NCBI GenBank assembly: GCA_025060675.1 | Contig: JANXBI010000022.1 | Location: 25,891 to 89,890, forward strand | Direction of reading: 5' to 3' | Origin: Candidatus Caldatribacterium sp. | GTDB taxonomy: Bacteria > Atribacterota > Atribacteria > Atribacterales > Caldatribacteriaceae | DNA length: 64,000 bases | Shown here: one piece after another, positions 27,606 to 36,740 of the stretch | Numbering within the stretch: position 1 is the first letter of the stretch | Layout of the letters: every line of letters begins with the position of its first letter | The notes under the pieces: generated by a model | Database searches by the model: none | Told to the model about the DNA's origin: nothing | The model's input: the letters and a program-made list of their open reading frames with translations, nothing else | Program-made: the position numbers and the translations under genes

Positions 27606-28384
27606 TAGTCCTCCATTCGCACCGGGATACCGCGTTTGCGTAAGAACGCCTTGGCCTCTGGAATAGTGTAATGCCGATAATGGAAAATGGACGCTACAAG
27701 GGCAGCATCGGCCTTTCCTTCTTGGAGAACCGCAGCAAGGTGCTCGAGTTTTCCTGCTCCCCCAGAGGCAATAACCGGAATTTTCACCTTCTCAGCAATT
27801 CTCCGAGTAAGGCTTATATCGTAACCGGATTGCGTTCCATCGGTATCCATGCTAGTGAGGAGGATTTCTCCTGCTCCCAGGCGCTCCACCTGCTGAGCCC
27901 AAGCAATGGCGTCTTTTCCTGTCGGCGTCCGTCCTCCGTTGATGAACACCTCCCAATAGCTCCGGGAAGTGATTCGGTCCCAGGTTCGCTTCACGTCAAT
28001 AGCCACCACAACACACTGACTCCCAAAGCGCTCCGCAAGTTCGGTAATGAGGTTAGGGTTGAGCACAGCGTGAGTGTTGATGGAGACTTTGTCCGCGCCA
28101 GCTTTAAGGAGTCTGCTCACGTGTTCAACGCTCCCAATGCCTCCACCCACCGTGAAGGGAATCGTTAAGACCTCGGCAACCTTCTCCGCCACGTGGATCA
28201 TAATCTCCCGCTGCTCATAAGAGGCGGTAATATCAAGGAAAACGAGTTCGTCAGCACCCTCCTCTTCATACCGTTTGGCAAGCTCCACAGGATCCCCTAC
28301 ATCCCGTAGATCCTCAAAATGGACTCCTTTAACAACCCGTCCTTCCTTCACATCAAGGCATGGGATAATGCGCTTGGCTAACAT
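27605..28384 (-). CDS. hisF: imidazole glycerol phosphate synthase, cyclase subunit
   Basis: TIM-barrel subunit that joins PRFAR with ammonia from HisH to give IGP and AICAR. The 259-residue protein starts [20 protein letters not shown], with the catalytic Asp of CLDV. The second catalytic Asp sits in VVVAIDVKR, and the phosphate-binding loops VGGGIGS and [11 protein letters not shown] are intact. The ATG lies seven bases inside hisA and the stop overlaps hisIE. Confidence 0.97.
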   Translation of the reverse strand: MLAKRIIPCLDVKEGRVVKGVHFEDLRDVGDPVELAKRYEEEGADELVFLDITASYEQREIMIHVAEKVAEVLTIPFTVGGGIGSVEHVSRLLKAGADKVSINTHAVLNPNLITELAERFGSQCVVVAIDVKRTWDRITSRSYWEVFINGGRTPTGKDAIAWAQQVERLGAGEILLTSMDTDGTQSGYDISLTRRIAEKVKIPVIASGGAGKLEHLAAVLQEGKADAALVASIFHYRHYTIPEAKAFLRKRGIPVRMED

Positions 28385-29106
28385 CCCGAACCTCCCATTT
28401 TTCTAAGAATCTCGCGAAAGCTCATATTCCCCGCATAGAGCGCTTTTCCAAGGATAACCCCAAGGACTCCCGGAACACCCCGGAGATTTTGGATGTCTCT
28501 TTCGTCCCGTACACCCCCCGCAACAACCACTGCAACCCCACTCTCAGCAACGAAACGCCGCACACTCTCTGCATCAACACCCTCTAAGGTCCCATCCCTT
28601 GAAACGTCTGTGAAGATAAAGTGGAGAACCCCCTTCTCTTTGAGGGATCTGGCAAAACTTGAGGCTTCAATAGGGGTTTGCTCAAGCCATCCCGCAACTG
28701 TCAAGTATCCATCCCGCACATCAAGACTTACAGCAAGAGCATCGCTCCTTATTGCGAGCATTTCCTCAAAGATCTCGGGGTTTTTCACCGCTACACTCCC
28801 CACGACAACCCGAAAAACCCCAAGGTCAAGGTACCGTTGAAAGGTTTCTACAGTCCTTATACCTCCGCCCACCTCCACGGGAATGCGGACATTTTTCACG
28901 ATTTTCGCAATATCTGAGAGATTCTTTGGTGTTCCCAATTTTGCCCCTTCAAGATCCACCACGTGGAGCATTGGTGCTCCTTCATCTTCAAAACGCTTTG
29001 CCACTGAAAGGGGGTCATTGTGATACACCTCCAGGTGGTGGTAATCACCTTTCGTGAGGCGTACCACACGTCCTGCGAAGAGGTCAATGGCGGGAATAAG
29101 AAGCAT
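28378..29106 (-). CDS. hisA: ProFAR isomerase HisA
   Basis: TIM-barrel Amadori isomerase of 242 residues. [17 protein letters not shown] carries the catalytic Asp8, [11 protein letters not shown] the phosphate loop, [13 protein letters not shown] and [12 protein letters not shown] the second catalytic Asp, and [12 protein letters not shown] the second phosphate site. The ATG at 29106 lies 23 bases inside hisH. Confidence 0.97.
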   Translation of the reverse strand: MLLIPAIDLFAGRVVRLTKGDYHHLEVYHNDPLSVAKRFEDEGAPMLHVVDLEGAKLGTPKNLSDIAKIVKNVRIPVEVGGGIRTVETFQRYLDLGVFRVVVGSVAVKNPEIFEEMLAIRSDALAVSLDVRDGYLTVAGWLEQTPIEASSFARSLKEKGVLHFIFTDVSRDGTLEGVDAESVRRFVAESGVAVVVAGGVRDERDIQNLRGVPGVLGVILGKALYAGNMSFREILRKMGGSGC

Positions 29107-29713
29107 TGTTGCTGATGCTCCTCACCCAGTTCTCGAGGAACTTCATACCCCAGGTCGCGCTTTTCTCAGGATGGAACTGCACCCCCCAAAGGTTGCCAAC
29201 GTTGACCACGACCGGTATGGTCACATTGTAATTGCAGATACCCACAACGCACGACTCATCTTCAGGAAGGACATAGAAAGAATGAGCAAAGTAAAAAAAG
29301 CGGCCCTGGGGAATGCTCTCAGTAAGCGGCGTTTGCCGCTTAAAGTAAATCCGATTCCAGCCCATGTGGGGGACTTTCGTCGTCGGAGGGAGCTTGCGAA
29401 CCTCCCCTGGAATAAGACAGAGACCCTTTCTCTTTGGCGCTTCTTGGCTCCGCTCAAAGAGGAGTTGCAATCCAAGGCAAATACCAAGAATCGGTTTTCC
29501 ATCCTCAAACATCCGACGCAGAAGAGCGACAAGCTGGTTCCTCTCCATGTTCTCCATAGCTTCTCCGAAAGAACCAACACCAGGAAGGATGATGGCTTCC
29601 GCAGCTTCAAGACGAGCAGGGTCATTGGTGATCTCAACAGCTCTTCCCAAGCGCTCCAAGGCCTTAGAAACGCTGCGGAGATTGCCAATTCCGTAGTCCA
29701 CAATAGCGATCAT
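29084..29713 (-). CDS. hisH: imidazole glycerol phosphate synthase, glutaminase subunit
   Basis: Class I glutamine amidotransferase of 209 residues that feeds ammonia to HisF. The triad is visible: Cys in PILGICLGLQLLF, His and Glu in GVQFHPEKS near the end. The oxyanion segment PGVGSFGEAM is present. The ATG at 29713 follows AGGAG by nine bases; a GTG two codons earlier is less well placed. It follows hisB by 12 bases. Confidence 0.96.
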   Translation of the reverse strand: MIAIVDYGIGNLRSVSKALERLGRAVEITNDPARLEAAEAIILPGVGSFGEAMENMERNQLVALLRRMFEDGKPILGICLGLQLLFERSQEAPKRKGLCLIPGEVRKLPPTTKVPHMGWNRIYFKRQTPLTESIPQGRFFYFAHSFYVLPEDESCVVGICNYNVTIPVVVNVGNLWGVQFHPEKSATWGMKFLENWVRSISNNASYSRH

Positions 29714-29725
29714 GACCACCCTCTC

Positions 29726-30301
29726 CTACAGGATTCCTTTGGTTGAAAGGAGTGTATCACCCACAACCTGTGTCGCTTCATGAAGCGCTCGCCCAACAGC
29801 CTTAAAAAGCGCTTCAGATGCATGATGGGCGTTCTTCCCCCACCATATTTTAGCATGGAGTGTGAGACGCGCGGAAGAGGTAAAAGCCCGAAGAAACTCT
29901 TCAAGAAGCGCCATTTCAAAGTTCCCAATCCTCGTCCCCGGTGGAAAGGGAATATCATACACGAGGTACGGACGACCGCTTAAGTCAAGCACCGCCATAC
30001 TTAAAGCATCATCCATGGGAACGAAAGCTTCGCCAAAGCGGCGAATGCCCTTTTTGTCCCCGAGGCAAGCATGTAACGCCTCCCCAAGGACAATCCCCAC
30101 ATCTTCAACCACATGGTGGTCATCGACGCGCTCTGCATCTCCCTCCGCCCGGAGGGAGAGATCCCATCCCGCATGGAAAGCAAGAGCTTCGAGGAGATGG
30201 GGAAAAAAGGGGACAAAAAGAGCAACGGTGATGCGCCGCTCACCCTCAAGACGCAAAAATACCTCAACGTCCGTTTCTTTCGTTGTCCGCCGTAGAGTCA
30301 C
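29726..30301 (-). CDS. hisB: imidazoleglycerol-phosphate dehydratase, divergent
   Basis: Manganese enzyme of histidine synthesis, 191 residues, monofunctional. DDHHVVEDVGIVLGEAL and WWGKNAHHASEALFKA carry the metal-binding His/Glu sets, and FGEAFVPMDDAL is typical. The first metal segment is unusual: the family reads GFLDHM, here PFFPHLL, keeping the His but losing the Asp, and the Gly-Thr-Gly before it is absent. The GTG at 30301 has only a weak ribosome site. First gene of the his run, with a promoter just upstream. Probably still functional. Confidence 0.92.
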   Translation of the reverse strand: MTLRRTTKETDVEVFLRLEGERRITVALFVPFFPHLLEALAFHAGWDLSLRAEGDAERVDDHHVVEDVGIVLGEALHACLGDKKGIRRFGEAFVPMDDALSMAVLDLSGRPYLVYDIPFPPGTRIGNFEMALLEEFLRAFTSSARLTLHAKIWWGKNAHHASEALFKAVGRALHEATQVVGDTLLSTKGIL

Positions 30302-30332
30302 TTCTCGAGCCAGAATCTCCCACCCTTCTTTT

Positions 30333-30361
30333 ATTCTACCGAAAGCCCCGCTCTCCGTCGA
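30333..30361 (-). promoter_or_regulatory. his operon promoter
   Basis: Minus-strand TCGACG (30356-30361), a 17-base spacer and TAGAAT (30333-30338), about 32 bases before the hisB GTG. No attenuator, His-rich leader or T-box is visible between it and hisB. Confidence 0.6.
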
Positions 30362-30442
30362 GGGGAGAGAAATTTTTCGAGGAGTCTTTCCCCCTACCCC
30401 CCTTCTGTGCTAAACTCAAAAGGGAAGAGGGGGTATCGATGC

Positions 30443-30934
30443 ATGGCCAGAAGCGACATTAACTACTTTTTTGGGATAGGTAATCTCACGAAGGATCCCG
30501 AACTCCGCTATACCCCTCAGGGGACACCGGTGTGCCGCTTCCGCATGGCCATGAATCGACGGTACCAGGGGAAAAGCGGTCCGGTTGAAGAAGTGACCTA
30601 TATTACCGTCGCTGCTTGGGCAAAGCTTGCCGAATTATGCGCCCGTTACCTCCACAAGGGGAGCCGCGTAGCTGTCGTGGGGTCGTTGCGTTCAAGCTCT
30701 TGGGAAGACCGGAATGGCGGAAAACGAACTTCTTACGAGATTCGCGCTGAAAGCATCCAGTTCCTGAGCACCCCAAGAGGTGTAATAAGCGACGAAGATG
30801 TGCTCGATTTATCGCCGGAAATTGATATGGAGAATTTTGCCACCTTTGCAGGCGAAGAAAGTGAAGCGCCTCTTGGAGACCTCGAGGACATCCCACCGCA
30901 GGACAATGAGGTTGTTGAAGATCTTCCTTTTTAG
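30443..30934 (+). CDS. ssb: single-stranded DNA-binding protein
   Basis: OB-fold protein of 163 residues protecting ssDNA in replication and repair. It opens with NYFFGIGNLTKDPELRYT, followed by FRMAMNRRY and VVGSLRSSSWEDRNG, all typical SSB segments. A variable acidic linker leads to the C-terminal tip EDLPF, the docking site for partner proteins (canonical DDIPF). The ATG at 30443 follows GAGGGGG. It lies divergent to the his operon and heads ssb-amidase-gerM-rph-rdgB. The only -10 candidate upstream is TGCTAAACT near 30408, which is weak. Confidence 0.94.
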   Translation: MARSDINYFFGIGNLTKDPELRYTPQGTPVCRFRMAMNRRYQGKSGPVEEVTYITVAAWAKLAELCARYLHKGSRVAVVGSLRSSSWEDRNGGKRTSYEIRAESIQFLSTPRGVISDEDVLDLSPEIDMENFATFAGEESEAPLGDLEDIPPQDNEVVEDLPF

Positions 30935-32471
30935 CGCCTTGCTCGTTTTTCCTTTCCTTAGGAACTCCCTTGAAGCTCAGACTACGGTGACTATTGACGG
31001 GCAACGCGTGCATAGCGAAGCTCGTCTCGTCACTCGGAATGGCACAGTCTACGTTGCCATTGAGGATCTCCTCAAGGACATCGGAGGCATTGCCTACTAC
31101 TCACCTATCATGAAAAAGGCAAACCTCAAGTACGGGAAGTTCTCCTGGGTTCTCTCCCTTGATAAAGGAGTTGCGGTTTCGGATGGGAGGGAAATCCCTC
31201 TTGATGGAAAGGTCCTCGTAGAGGGAAACAAGGTTTACGTTGCCCTTGAACTCCTTGGAGAACTCTTTGGTTTCCGCATCACCCAGAAACCGACTGAATC
31301 CTCCCCAACGATTCAGGAACAACCAATACCGTCTCCTACCCAAGAAGGCCTTGCTATGCTCTCGGGAGTGCGATTCTCTTCCTATGACCAAGAAATGCGT
31401 ACTCGCATTACCTTCGACTTCCAGGGTGGTGTTCCCCCTTTTACCTCGCGGGTCGATCGAACGCAAAACACCGTGGAAGTCCTCTTTCACAACTGCACGC
31501 TTGGCAATGTATCGCCATCTATCCCCATCGGTGACGCGAGGATAGACACCGTGACGCTTCGCAGACGCAATGGAGAGGTTCAGGCGACGATTGCCTTCAA
31601 GGGAGCCATTCAAGTTCGAGAGGGTAAACTCGATGGAGACAACCCGAGGGTATACTTTGACCTTGTGAGTCTTGTGGAAGTCCAAGAAACGGCTCAGGTT
31701 ACCCCCTCCCCATCGCCTCGTCCAAGACCATCACCATCGCCTGAAGCTGCTCCAAGCCCATCCCTCGAAATCGTGAACCGCAACGTTGTCGTCCTTGATC
31801 CTGGTCATGGGGGAAACGATCCAGGATGCGTCCACAACGGATACCGGGAAAAGGACATTGTTCTAGCCATTGCCAAAAAGGTAAAGGGTATCCTCGAGTC
31901 TCGGGGATATACCGTGTACATGACCCGAGAAAGCGACACCTATCCCACCTTTGATGACCGGTACCACCTCGCCAACAGCAAGAATCCCTTTGTCTTAGTG
32001 AGCATTCACTGCAATGCCTCGCCCAACCCAAAAGCAAGTGGAGTAGAGGTTTTCGTGGGTGGAACAAAGCCAAGAGGTGAGGGAGCACTCGATGTGGCCA
32101 CGCGAGAAAACGCGAAGTTCCTCACCGAACAGAGTACTGTGCTTTCGAACCCAAACAAACTCGCCTCCATTTTCGCTTCAGCGTATTACTTGAAAAGTCG
32201 CGAGGCGAGTGCGAAGATTGCCGAGCTCATGGGGCAGCACATAGCAAAAAGCGCGGGTCTCCCCAACCGTGGGGTGAAAGAGGCCCCCTTGGTTGTCCTC
32301 GGACACATGCTGTACCCTGCGTGTCTTGTAGAAGTTGGGTTCTTGAGCAACCCCGATGAAGCAAAGAAACTCGCCTCTTCCTCTTTCCAAGACCGAATTG
32401 CCCAGGGGATTGCTGAGGCTATAGAGGCCTTTGCTGAAAGTCCCGAACTTGCTAAGCTTCTTGGGGGATAG
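30906..32471 (+). CDS. N-acetylmuramoyl-L-alanine amidase with AMIN domain
   Basis: Secreted wall hydrolase of 521 residues that cuts the stem peptide from muramic acid. A signal peptide (MRLLKIFLFSALLVFPF) is followed by a copper-amine-oxidase-like N-terminal region, an AMIN domain (SYDQEMRTRITFDFQGG), a Pro/Ser linker, and an Amidase_3 domain. The zinc ligands are in LDPGHGGNDPG, the Glu of NGYREKD, SIHCNA and the catalytic Glu of LVEVGFLSN. The ATG at 30906 lies 29 bases inside ssb. Confidence 0.92.
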   Translation: MRLLKIFLFSALLVFPFLRNSLEAQTTVTIDGQRVHSEARLVTRNGTVYVAIEDLLKDIGGIAYYSPIMKKANLKYGKFSWVLSLDKGVAVSDGREIPLDGKVLVEGNKVYVALELLGELFGFRITQKPTESSPTIQEQPIPSPTQEGLAMLSGVRFSSYDQEMRTRITFDFQGGVPPFTSRVDRTQNTVEVLFHNCTLGNVSPSIPIGDARIDTVTLRRRNGEVQATIAFKGAIQVREGKLDGDNPRVYFDLVSLVEVQETAQVTPSPSPRPRPSPSPEAAPSPSLEIVNRNVVVLDPGHGGNDPGCVHNGYREKDIVLAIAKKVKGILESRGYTVYMTRESDTYPTFDDRYHLANSKNPFVLVSIHCNASPNPKASGVEVFVGGTKPRGEGALDVATRENAKFLTEQSTVLSNPNKLASIFASAYYLKSREASAKIAELMGQHIAKSAGLPNRGVKEAPLVVLGHMLYPACLVEVGFLSNPDEAKKLASSSFQDRIAQGIAEAIEAFAESPELAKLLGG

Positions 32472-32473
32472 CC

Positions 32474-33088
32474 ATGGAAGAGTTACGGTACCGAAAGAGA
32501 AAGAAGCGGAAAAAGCGTCCTTTCCCATGGCAAGCACTCTTTTACATTCTCCTTGGAATTCTCCTCTTCTTCGGAGTGGTCTATGGCGGGGAACTCCTCC
32601 TTCGAATGTTTCGTCCTGCCCCTTCCCCAACACCTCGTCCTACAGAAACGGTCACCCTACCCCAAGAGAACACGGTGGAGGTCGTCGTGTATTTTGCGAA
32701 TCCGGATTTCACCGCTCTCGTTGGGGAAAAACGACGTGTTGTAAAGGATGAGCGATACCTTGAACGGATCCTCGAAGAACTCCTCAAAGGCCCAGAGAGT
32801 AAAGACCTCTTCAGTGCCATACCCCAAGGAACTCGATTGAATGCCGTCTTCGTTGAAGGGAACACCGCCTACGTTGACCTTAGTGCCGAAATGGCTAAAA
32901 ATCAGTCGGGAGGAACATCCCAAGAATTCTTAAGCGTTTACGCCATCGTGGATACCCTTACTGCTTTCCCAGGTATTGAACAGGTGAAAATCCTCATCGA
33001 GGGGAAAGAGGCAGAAACCCTTTGCGGCCATATCGATATATCGGAGCCCTTGCGAAGGGACGAGCGAATCATTGCAAAGGTTCAGTAG
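32474..33088 (+). CDS. membrane-anchored GerMN-domain protein
   Basis: The 204-residue protein has a very basic cytoplasmic head (RKRKKRKKR), one membrane helix at about 20-42, a Pro/Thr linker and a single GerMN (sporulation/germination) domain: [48 protein letters not shown] and [16 protein letters not shown]. GerMN proteins often accompany amidases and act at the cell envelope, but the mechanism is not known. It starts two bases after the amidase stop. Its presence does not prove sporulation. Confidence 0.87.
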   Translation: MEELRYRKRKKRKKRPFPWQALFYILLGILLFFGVVYGGELLLRMFRPAPSPTPRPTETVTLPQENTVEVVVYFANPDFTALVGEKRRVVKDERYLERILEELLKGPESKDLFSAIPQGTRLNAVFVEGNTAYVDLSAEMAKNQSGGTSQEFLSVYAIVDTLTAFPGIEQVKILIEGKEAETLCGHIDISEPLRRDERIIAKVQ

Positions 33089-33137
33089 TTTCCGAGAACT
33101 CGGAGAGTACTTAAAGGGAATAAAGGAGAGGACACCG

Positions 33138-33866
33138 ATGCGGAGCGATGGGCGAAAACCAGATGAACTCCGACCGATAAGTGTGGTGCGGAACTACCTC
33201 AAGTATGCTGAGGGCTCAGTGTTCATCGAAGCAGGGAACAACCGCATCGTCTGCGCTATATCGGTGGAAGACCGAGTTCCTCAGTTTCTCCGGAACACCG
33301 GTCAAGGCTGGATTACTGCTGAGTACGCAATGTTGCCTCGGGCTACAACTACCCGTAACATCCGCGATGCTGTGAAAGGACAAATCGGAGGTCGGACTCA
33401 CGAAATTCAGCGTCTCATTGGCCGAGCTTTGCGCTCAGTGGTTAATCTGGAAAAACTTGGCGAGCGAACGATACTTGTTGACTGTGACGTAATCCAAGCC
33501 GATGGCGGTACAAGAACCCTGGCCATAACTGGCTCTTTTATCGCCCTTGTGGATGCATTCTGGCGATTCCTCGACGAGGGGATGCTTTCTGAGCGAGGCA
33601 TCGTACGGGACTACCTTGCGGCGGTGAGTGTAGGCATCGTCAACGGAGAGATGCTCCTTGACTTGAACTTTGAAGAGGATTCTATTGCTCAGGTTGATAT
33701 GAACGTCGTCATGACGGGAAGTGGAAGGCTCGTTGAGATTCAAGGAACGGCAGAAAAGGAGCCCTTTTCACGGGACACCTTGAATGCCCTCCTTGACCTT
33801 GCTCAGAGCGGAATCCAAACCATCCTTGCTATGGAACGAAAACTCCTCGAGCGAGGCCTCCCATGA
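33138..33866 (+). CDS. rph: ribonuclease PH
   Basis: Phosphorolytic 3'-5' exoribonuclease that trims tRNA ends, 242 residues. It starts [14 protein letters not shown], the family opening, with [32 protein letters not shown] and [13 protein letters not shown], the phosphate and active-site segments. The ATG at 33138 follows AAGGAGAGG, which settles the start; an open frame begins 66 bases earlier but overlaps the gerM gene. It overlaps rdgB by four bases. Confidence 0.95.
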   Translation: MRSDGRKPDELRPISVVRNYLKYAEGSVFIEAGNNRIVCAISVEDRVPQFLRNTGQGWITAEYAMLPRATTTRNIRDAVKGQIGGRTHEIQRLIGRALRSVVNLEKLGERTILVDCDVIQADGGTRTLAITGSFIALVDAFWRFLDEGMLSERGIVRDYLAAVSVGIVNGEMLLDLNFEEDSIAQVDMNVVMTGSGRLVEIQGTAEKEPFSRDTLNALLDLAQSGIQTILAMERKLLERGLP

Positions 33867-34483
33867 AGCCTACAGTGTACATCGTGACCAAAAACACGGG
33901 AAAACTTGCAGAAATACGCGACATCCTTGCTTGCTCTGGTATCGAGGTGCGGAGCATCTACGAGGTTGTCGACATTGGCGAGGTTGTCGAAACCGGAAAA
34001 ACGTACCTTGAAAATGCTCTCCTCAAAGCCCGAGCTGGCTTTCTCAAGAGCAGGCTCCCTTCCATTGGAGAGGACTCAGGCCTTGAGGTCGACGCTTTAG
34101 GAGGGCTTCCTGGCTTATACTCAGCACGCTTTGGGGGTCCTGGGCTCTCCCAGAGGGAACGGATCCATCTCCTCCTTGAACGCCTCAAGGGGGTTCCAAA
34201 GGAGAAACGAACGGCGCGTTTCGTCTGTGTTGCGGCACTCGTTGGACCTTGGGGAGAAAACGTCTTTGAAGGAACCTGCGAAGGGTACATTGCCGAGGAA
34301 CCCCAAGGGGAAATGGGATTTGGGTACGATCCTGTGTTCGTGTTCCCACCCCTTGGGAAAACCTTCGCCCAACTTGGGCCTGAGGTCAAAAACAAGGTAA
34401 GTCATCGGGCTATAGCATTTCGGAAACTCGCCGAGTTCCTCGCTACAGAAATCTCCAGAAAACGCACACCAACCACGTCTTGA
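33863..34483 (+). CDS. rdgB: dITP/XTP pyrophosphatase (RdgB/HAM1)
   Basis: House-cleaning NTP pyrophosphatase of 206 residues that removes deaminated purine nucleotides. Landmarks are [28 protein letters not shown] with the catalytic Asp, [19 protein letters not shown] and the C-terminal [10 protein letters not shown]. The ATG at 33863 overlaps the rph stop (ATGA). The rph-rdgB pairing is common in bacteria. It ends three bases from the convergent rhomboid gene, with no terminator visible. Confidence 0.95.
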   Translation: MKPTVYIVTKNTGKLAEIRDILACSGIEVRSIYEVVDIGEVVETGKTYLENALLKARAGFLKSRLPSIGEDSGLEVDALGGLPGLYSARFGGPGLSQRERIHLLLERLKGVPKEKRTARFVCVAALVGPWGENVFEGTCEGYIAEEPQGEMGFGYDPVFVFPPLGKTFAQLGPEVKNKVSHRAIAFRKLAEFLATEISRKRTPTTS

Positions 34484-34486
34484 GAG

Positions 34487-35398
34487 TTATGGAGCACTCT
34501 CAAAGACCACGCCCTCGTACTTTCTGAGGATAGTCCTTCGCCAGCGAAGGAAAGTTTCTTCGATCTCAGCAAGACGTTCCCCGTCCCCTTCCTCAAGGAA
34601 TGCCAAAAGGAGATCTTTAATCCTCTGGGCTTCACGGTCCGGAGGACGGAGTTCCCTAACCACATACTCTGGAGGGAGCACCCCACGGTCAATCCCCACA
34701 AGGATGTCCCTGACGTTATTGTGGAAGGCAACGACATCCTCAAGAGAAACCGCCTTTGGTGAAATGCCAGGAAGGAAAAACGAGGCAACACTCAAGGCTA
34801 CAAGGGCAATACACACCCCATAGGCAATGCGTTCTCCAAAGCGCTTCCAGGAAGGGATGGAAAACCCAGGAGCAACGACCCATCCAAGGCCCATACCGGC
34901 AAGAAGTCCTCCAACGTGGGCGGCATTGTCAATGGCAGGAACGGTGAAACCGATGAGGAGATTAATGAGAATGAAGGGGAGAAGACTCATACCCAACCGG
35001 TGGAGTGAGGTGTTCCGGTACTTAAGACCTCCAGAAAAAAGCAGTCCTGCAAGACCAAAGATTGCTCCGCTTGCTCCCACGCCCACCTGGCGGAAATTGA
35101 GAAGGAACGATAGCACACTCCCTGAAAGCCCCGAGAGTACATACGCTATGAAAAACTTCCGGTATCCATATACTCCCTCGACAATCCTCCCAAGTTGGAA
35201 GAGCGCATAAGTGTTGAGAAAGAGGTGCCACACATTGCCATGGAGGAAAATGCAAATGATGAGCCTTTGCCACTCACCTGAAGCAATGAGGGGCCCATAC
35301 TTTGCCCCAAGACGCAAGAGATTAGAAAGAGTAAAGCCACCGCTTGCTACGGTGGCTATAAAGAAGACCAGGTTGAAGACCACAACTGGATACAACAT
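34487..35398 (-). CDS. rhomboid-family intramembrane serine protease
   Basis: Membrane protease of 303 residues. Six to seven helices fill the first two thirds. The nucleophile is the Ser of GASGAIFGLAGL, the base is the His of NAAHVGGLLAGMGLG, and the L1-side segment FLHGNVWHLFLNTYALFQLG is typical. The soluble C-terminal tail of about 90 residues is charged and not conserved. Start and neighbour stop overlap by one base at 35398. Substrates are unknown. Confidence 0.92.
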   Translation of the reverse strand: MLYPVVVFNLVFFIATVASGGFTLSNLLRLGAKYGPLIASGEWQRLIICIFLHGNVWHLFLNTYALFQLGRIVEGVYGYRKFFIAYVLSGLSGSVLSFLLNFRQVGVGASGAIFGLAGLLFSGGLKYRNTSLHRLGMSLLPFILINLLIGFTVPAIDNAAHVGGLLAGMGLGWVVAPGFSIPSWKRFGERIAYGVCIALVALSVASFFLPGISPKAVSLEDVVAFHNNVRDILVGIDRGVLPPEYVVRELRPPDREAQRIKDLLLAFLEEGDGERLAEIEETFLRWRRTILRKYEGVVFESAP

Positions 35399-36117
35399 CA
35401 GGAAACTCGACTCAGCGCCTCCTCGACCTCCCGCCGGAGCATCTCATCAGTCGAGAGGTAGTGGTTAATCTCGCTTGAGAGCTTCACCAGAAGGTATAGC
35501 CAGTAAATCGCAAAAGTAACAACGCTTAAGATAATGAAAAGGAGGATATTCCGACGGGGTATTCGGAACACCCGACCACCAAGGCGGACTCCATGCTTAT
35601 CTTCAAGGTACTGATAGAGTCGATCTTTGAGATCAGAGAGCTTTCCCGTGGAACGGAAAATGAAGGCAAGGTACACGGCTAAGAACACGAAAGCTAAGAT
35701 ATTAAAGAGAATCCCATACGTTCCAGTGAACAATCCAAGGATATAGAACACAAGGTACAACCAGAACGGCCAAGTTTGGACGACAAACTCCTCAGTACGA
35801 TTAGCGAAGAACCCGATTTCTCCTCGAAGCGGGTCCTCAAGACGGTCCTTAAGGTTGAGGAACACTTCCCGAGTGTTGGCAATGTTCCGATTGATGGCCT
35901 GGGCCCACTGGTACAAAACAAGAAGCTGGAAAATAGCCCCAAGGATGCCGAAGATGGCGACAAGGGCTATAGAACCCCCCGCTGCGACAGGTTGAAGTTG
36001 CGCCACCGCAACGAGCCCTGCAATCACGAACACAACGGCAAGGATGACAAAAATCACTGCCAAAACCGCAAGAGGCATACTTACCCGATCTTCCTCGAGG
36101 AATCTCGAGATAGCCAC
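35398..36117 (-). CDS. DUF4234-like membrane protein
   Basis: The 239-residue protein has about five or six membrane segments. The C-terminal block NILLFIILSVVTFAIYWLY followed by a helix with EINHY resembles DUF4234, a family of unknown function. I placed the start at GTG 36117 because it follows AAGGAGG by eight bases; an ATG at 36150 is in frame but has no ribosome site. It lies between YjbQ and the rhomboid protease, all minus strand. No function can be assigned. Confidence 0.72.
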   Translation of the reverse strand: MAISRFLEEDRVSMPLAVLAVIFVILAVVFVIAGLVAVAQLQPVAAGGSIALVAIFGILGAIFQLLVLYQWAQAINRNIANTREVFLNLKDRLEDPLRGEIGFFANRTEEFVVQTWPFWLYLVFYILGLFTGTYGILFNILAFVFLAVYLAFIFRSTGKLSDLKDRLYQYLEDKHGVRLGGRVFRIPRRNILLFIILSVVTFAIYWLYLLVKLSSEINHYLSTDEMLRREVEEALSRVS

Positions 36118-36162
36118 TGGCACTCCCTCCTTTTTCTTGGATTCTACCATAATCGAACGCAA

Positions 36163-36579
36163 TTATTCCCCTATAATCTTCACAAGGACCCGCTTGGGTC
36201 GCTTTCCGTCAAACTCCCCGTAGAAAACCTGCTCCCAGGGACCGAGATCAAGCTTCCCATCGGTTACCGCAATGACTACCTCCCGCCCCATAATGGTCCG
36301 CTTAAGGTGAGCATCGGCATTGTCCTCACCCACATTATGACGGTATTGTTCATAGGGTTTTTCGGGAGCAAGCTTCTCAAGCCATTGTTCGAAATCCTCA
36401 TGGAGCCCCTCTTCGTCATCGTTGATGAAGACGCTCGCTGTGATGTGCATGGCATTGCAAAGGAGCAACCCTTCTTTGATACCGCTTTCCCGGAGGCACT
36501 CTTCAAGGAGGGGAGTAATATTCACAAAGGCACGGCGGGTAGGGATATGGAACCACAGTTCCTTCCGATAACTCCGCAT
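36163..36579 (-). CDS. YjbQ family protein (UPF0047)
   Basis: Small beta-barrel protein of 138 residues, a family known for weak thiamine-phosphate-synthase-like activity but no settled role. Landmarks are the central [30 protein letters not shown] with clustered histidines, and [13 protein letters not shown]. The ATG at 36579 follows GAAGGGGG. It is the first protein gene after tRNA-Ser and may be read from the same promoter. Confidence 0.9.
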   Translation of the reverse strand: MRSYRKELWFHIPTRRAFVNITPLLEECLRESGIKEGLLLCNAMHITASVFINDDEEGLHEDFEQWLEKLAPEKPYEQYRHNVGEDNADAHLKRTIMGREVVIAVTDGKLDLGPWEQVFYGEFDGKRPKRVLVKIIGE

Positions 36580-36604
36580 AGTTCCCCCTTCAGGTGAGGG
36601 ACTC

Positions 36605-36698
36605 TGGCGGAGAGGGAGGGATTCGAACCCTCGAGGCGGTTTTTAACCCGCCTAATCGCTTAGCAGGCGATTGCCTTCAGCCACTCGGCCACCTCTCC
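36605..36698 (-). tRNA. tRNA-Ser (GCT)
   Basis: A 94-base class II tRNA. Acceptor GGAGAGG/CCTCTCC, anticodon stem ATCGC/GCGAT, loop CTGCTAA with anticodon GCT, a long variable arm, discriminator G and encoded CCA. Confidence 0.93.
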
Positions 36699-36711
36699 TG
36701 AGAACACCCGT

Positions 36712-36740
36712 AGTATACCATGGACATAAAGCGCCTTCAA
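36712..36740 (-). promoter_or_regulatory. promoter of tRNA-Ser
   Basis: Minus-strand TTGAAG (36735-36740), a 17-base spacer and TATACT (36712-36717) with a TGG extension. It overlaps the last codons of the upstream Gfo/Idh gene and ends 13 bases before the tRNA. Confidence 0.7.

Noticed and set aside
35776..36597. Plus-strand open frame across the DUF4234-like and YjbQ genes
   Set aside because: It spans two genuine minus-strand genes and their junction and has no recognisable domain.
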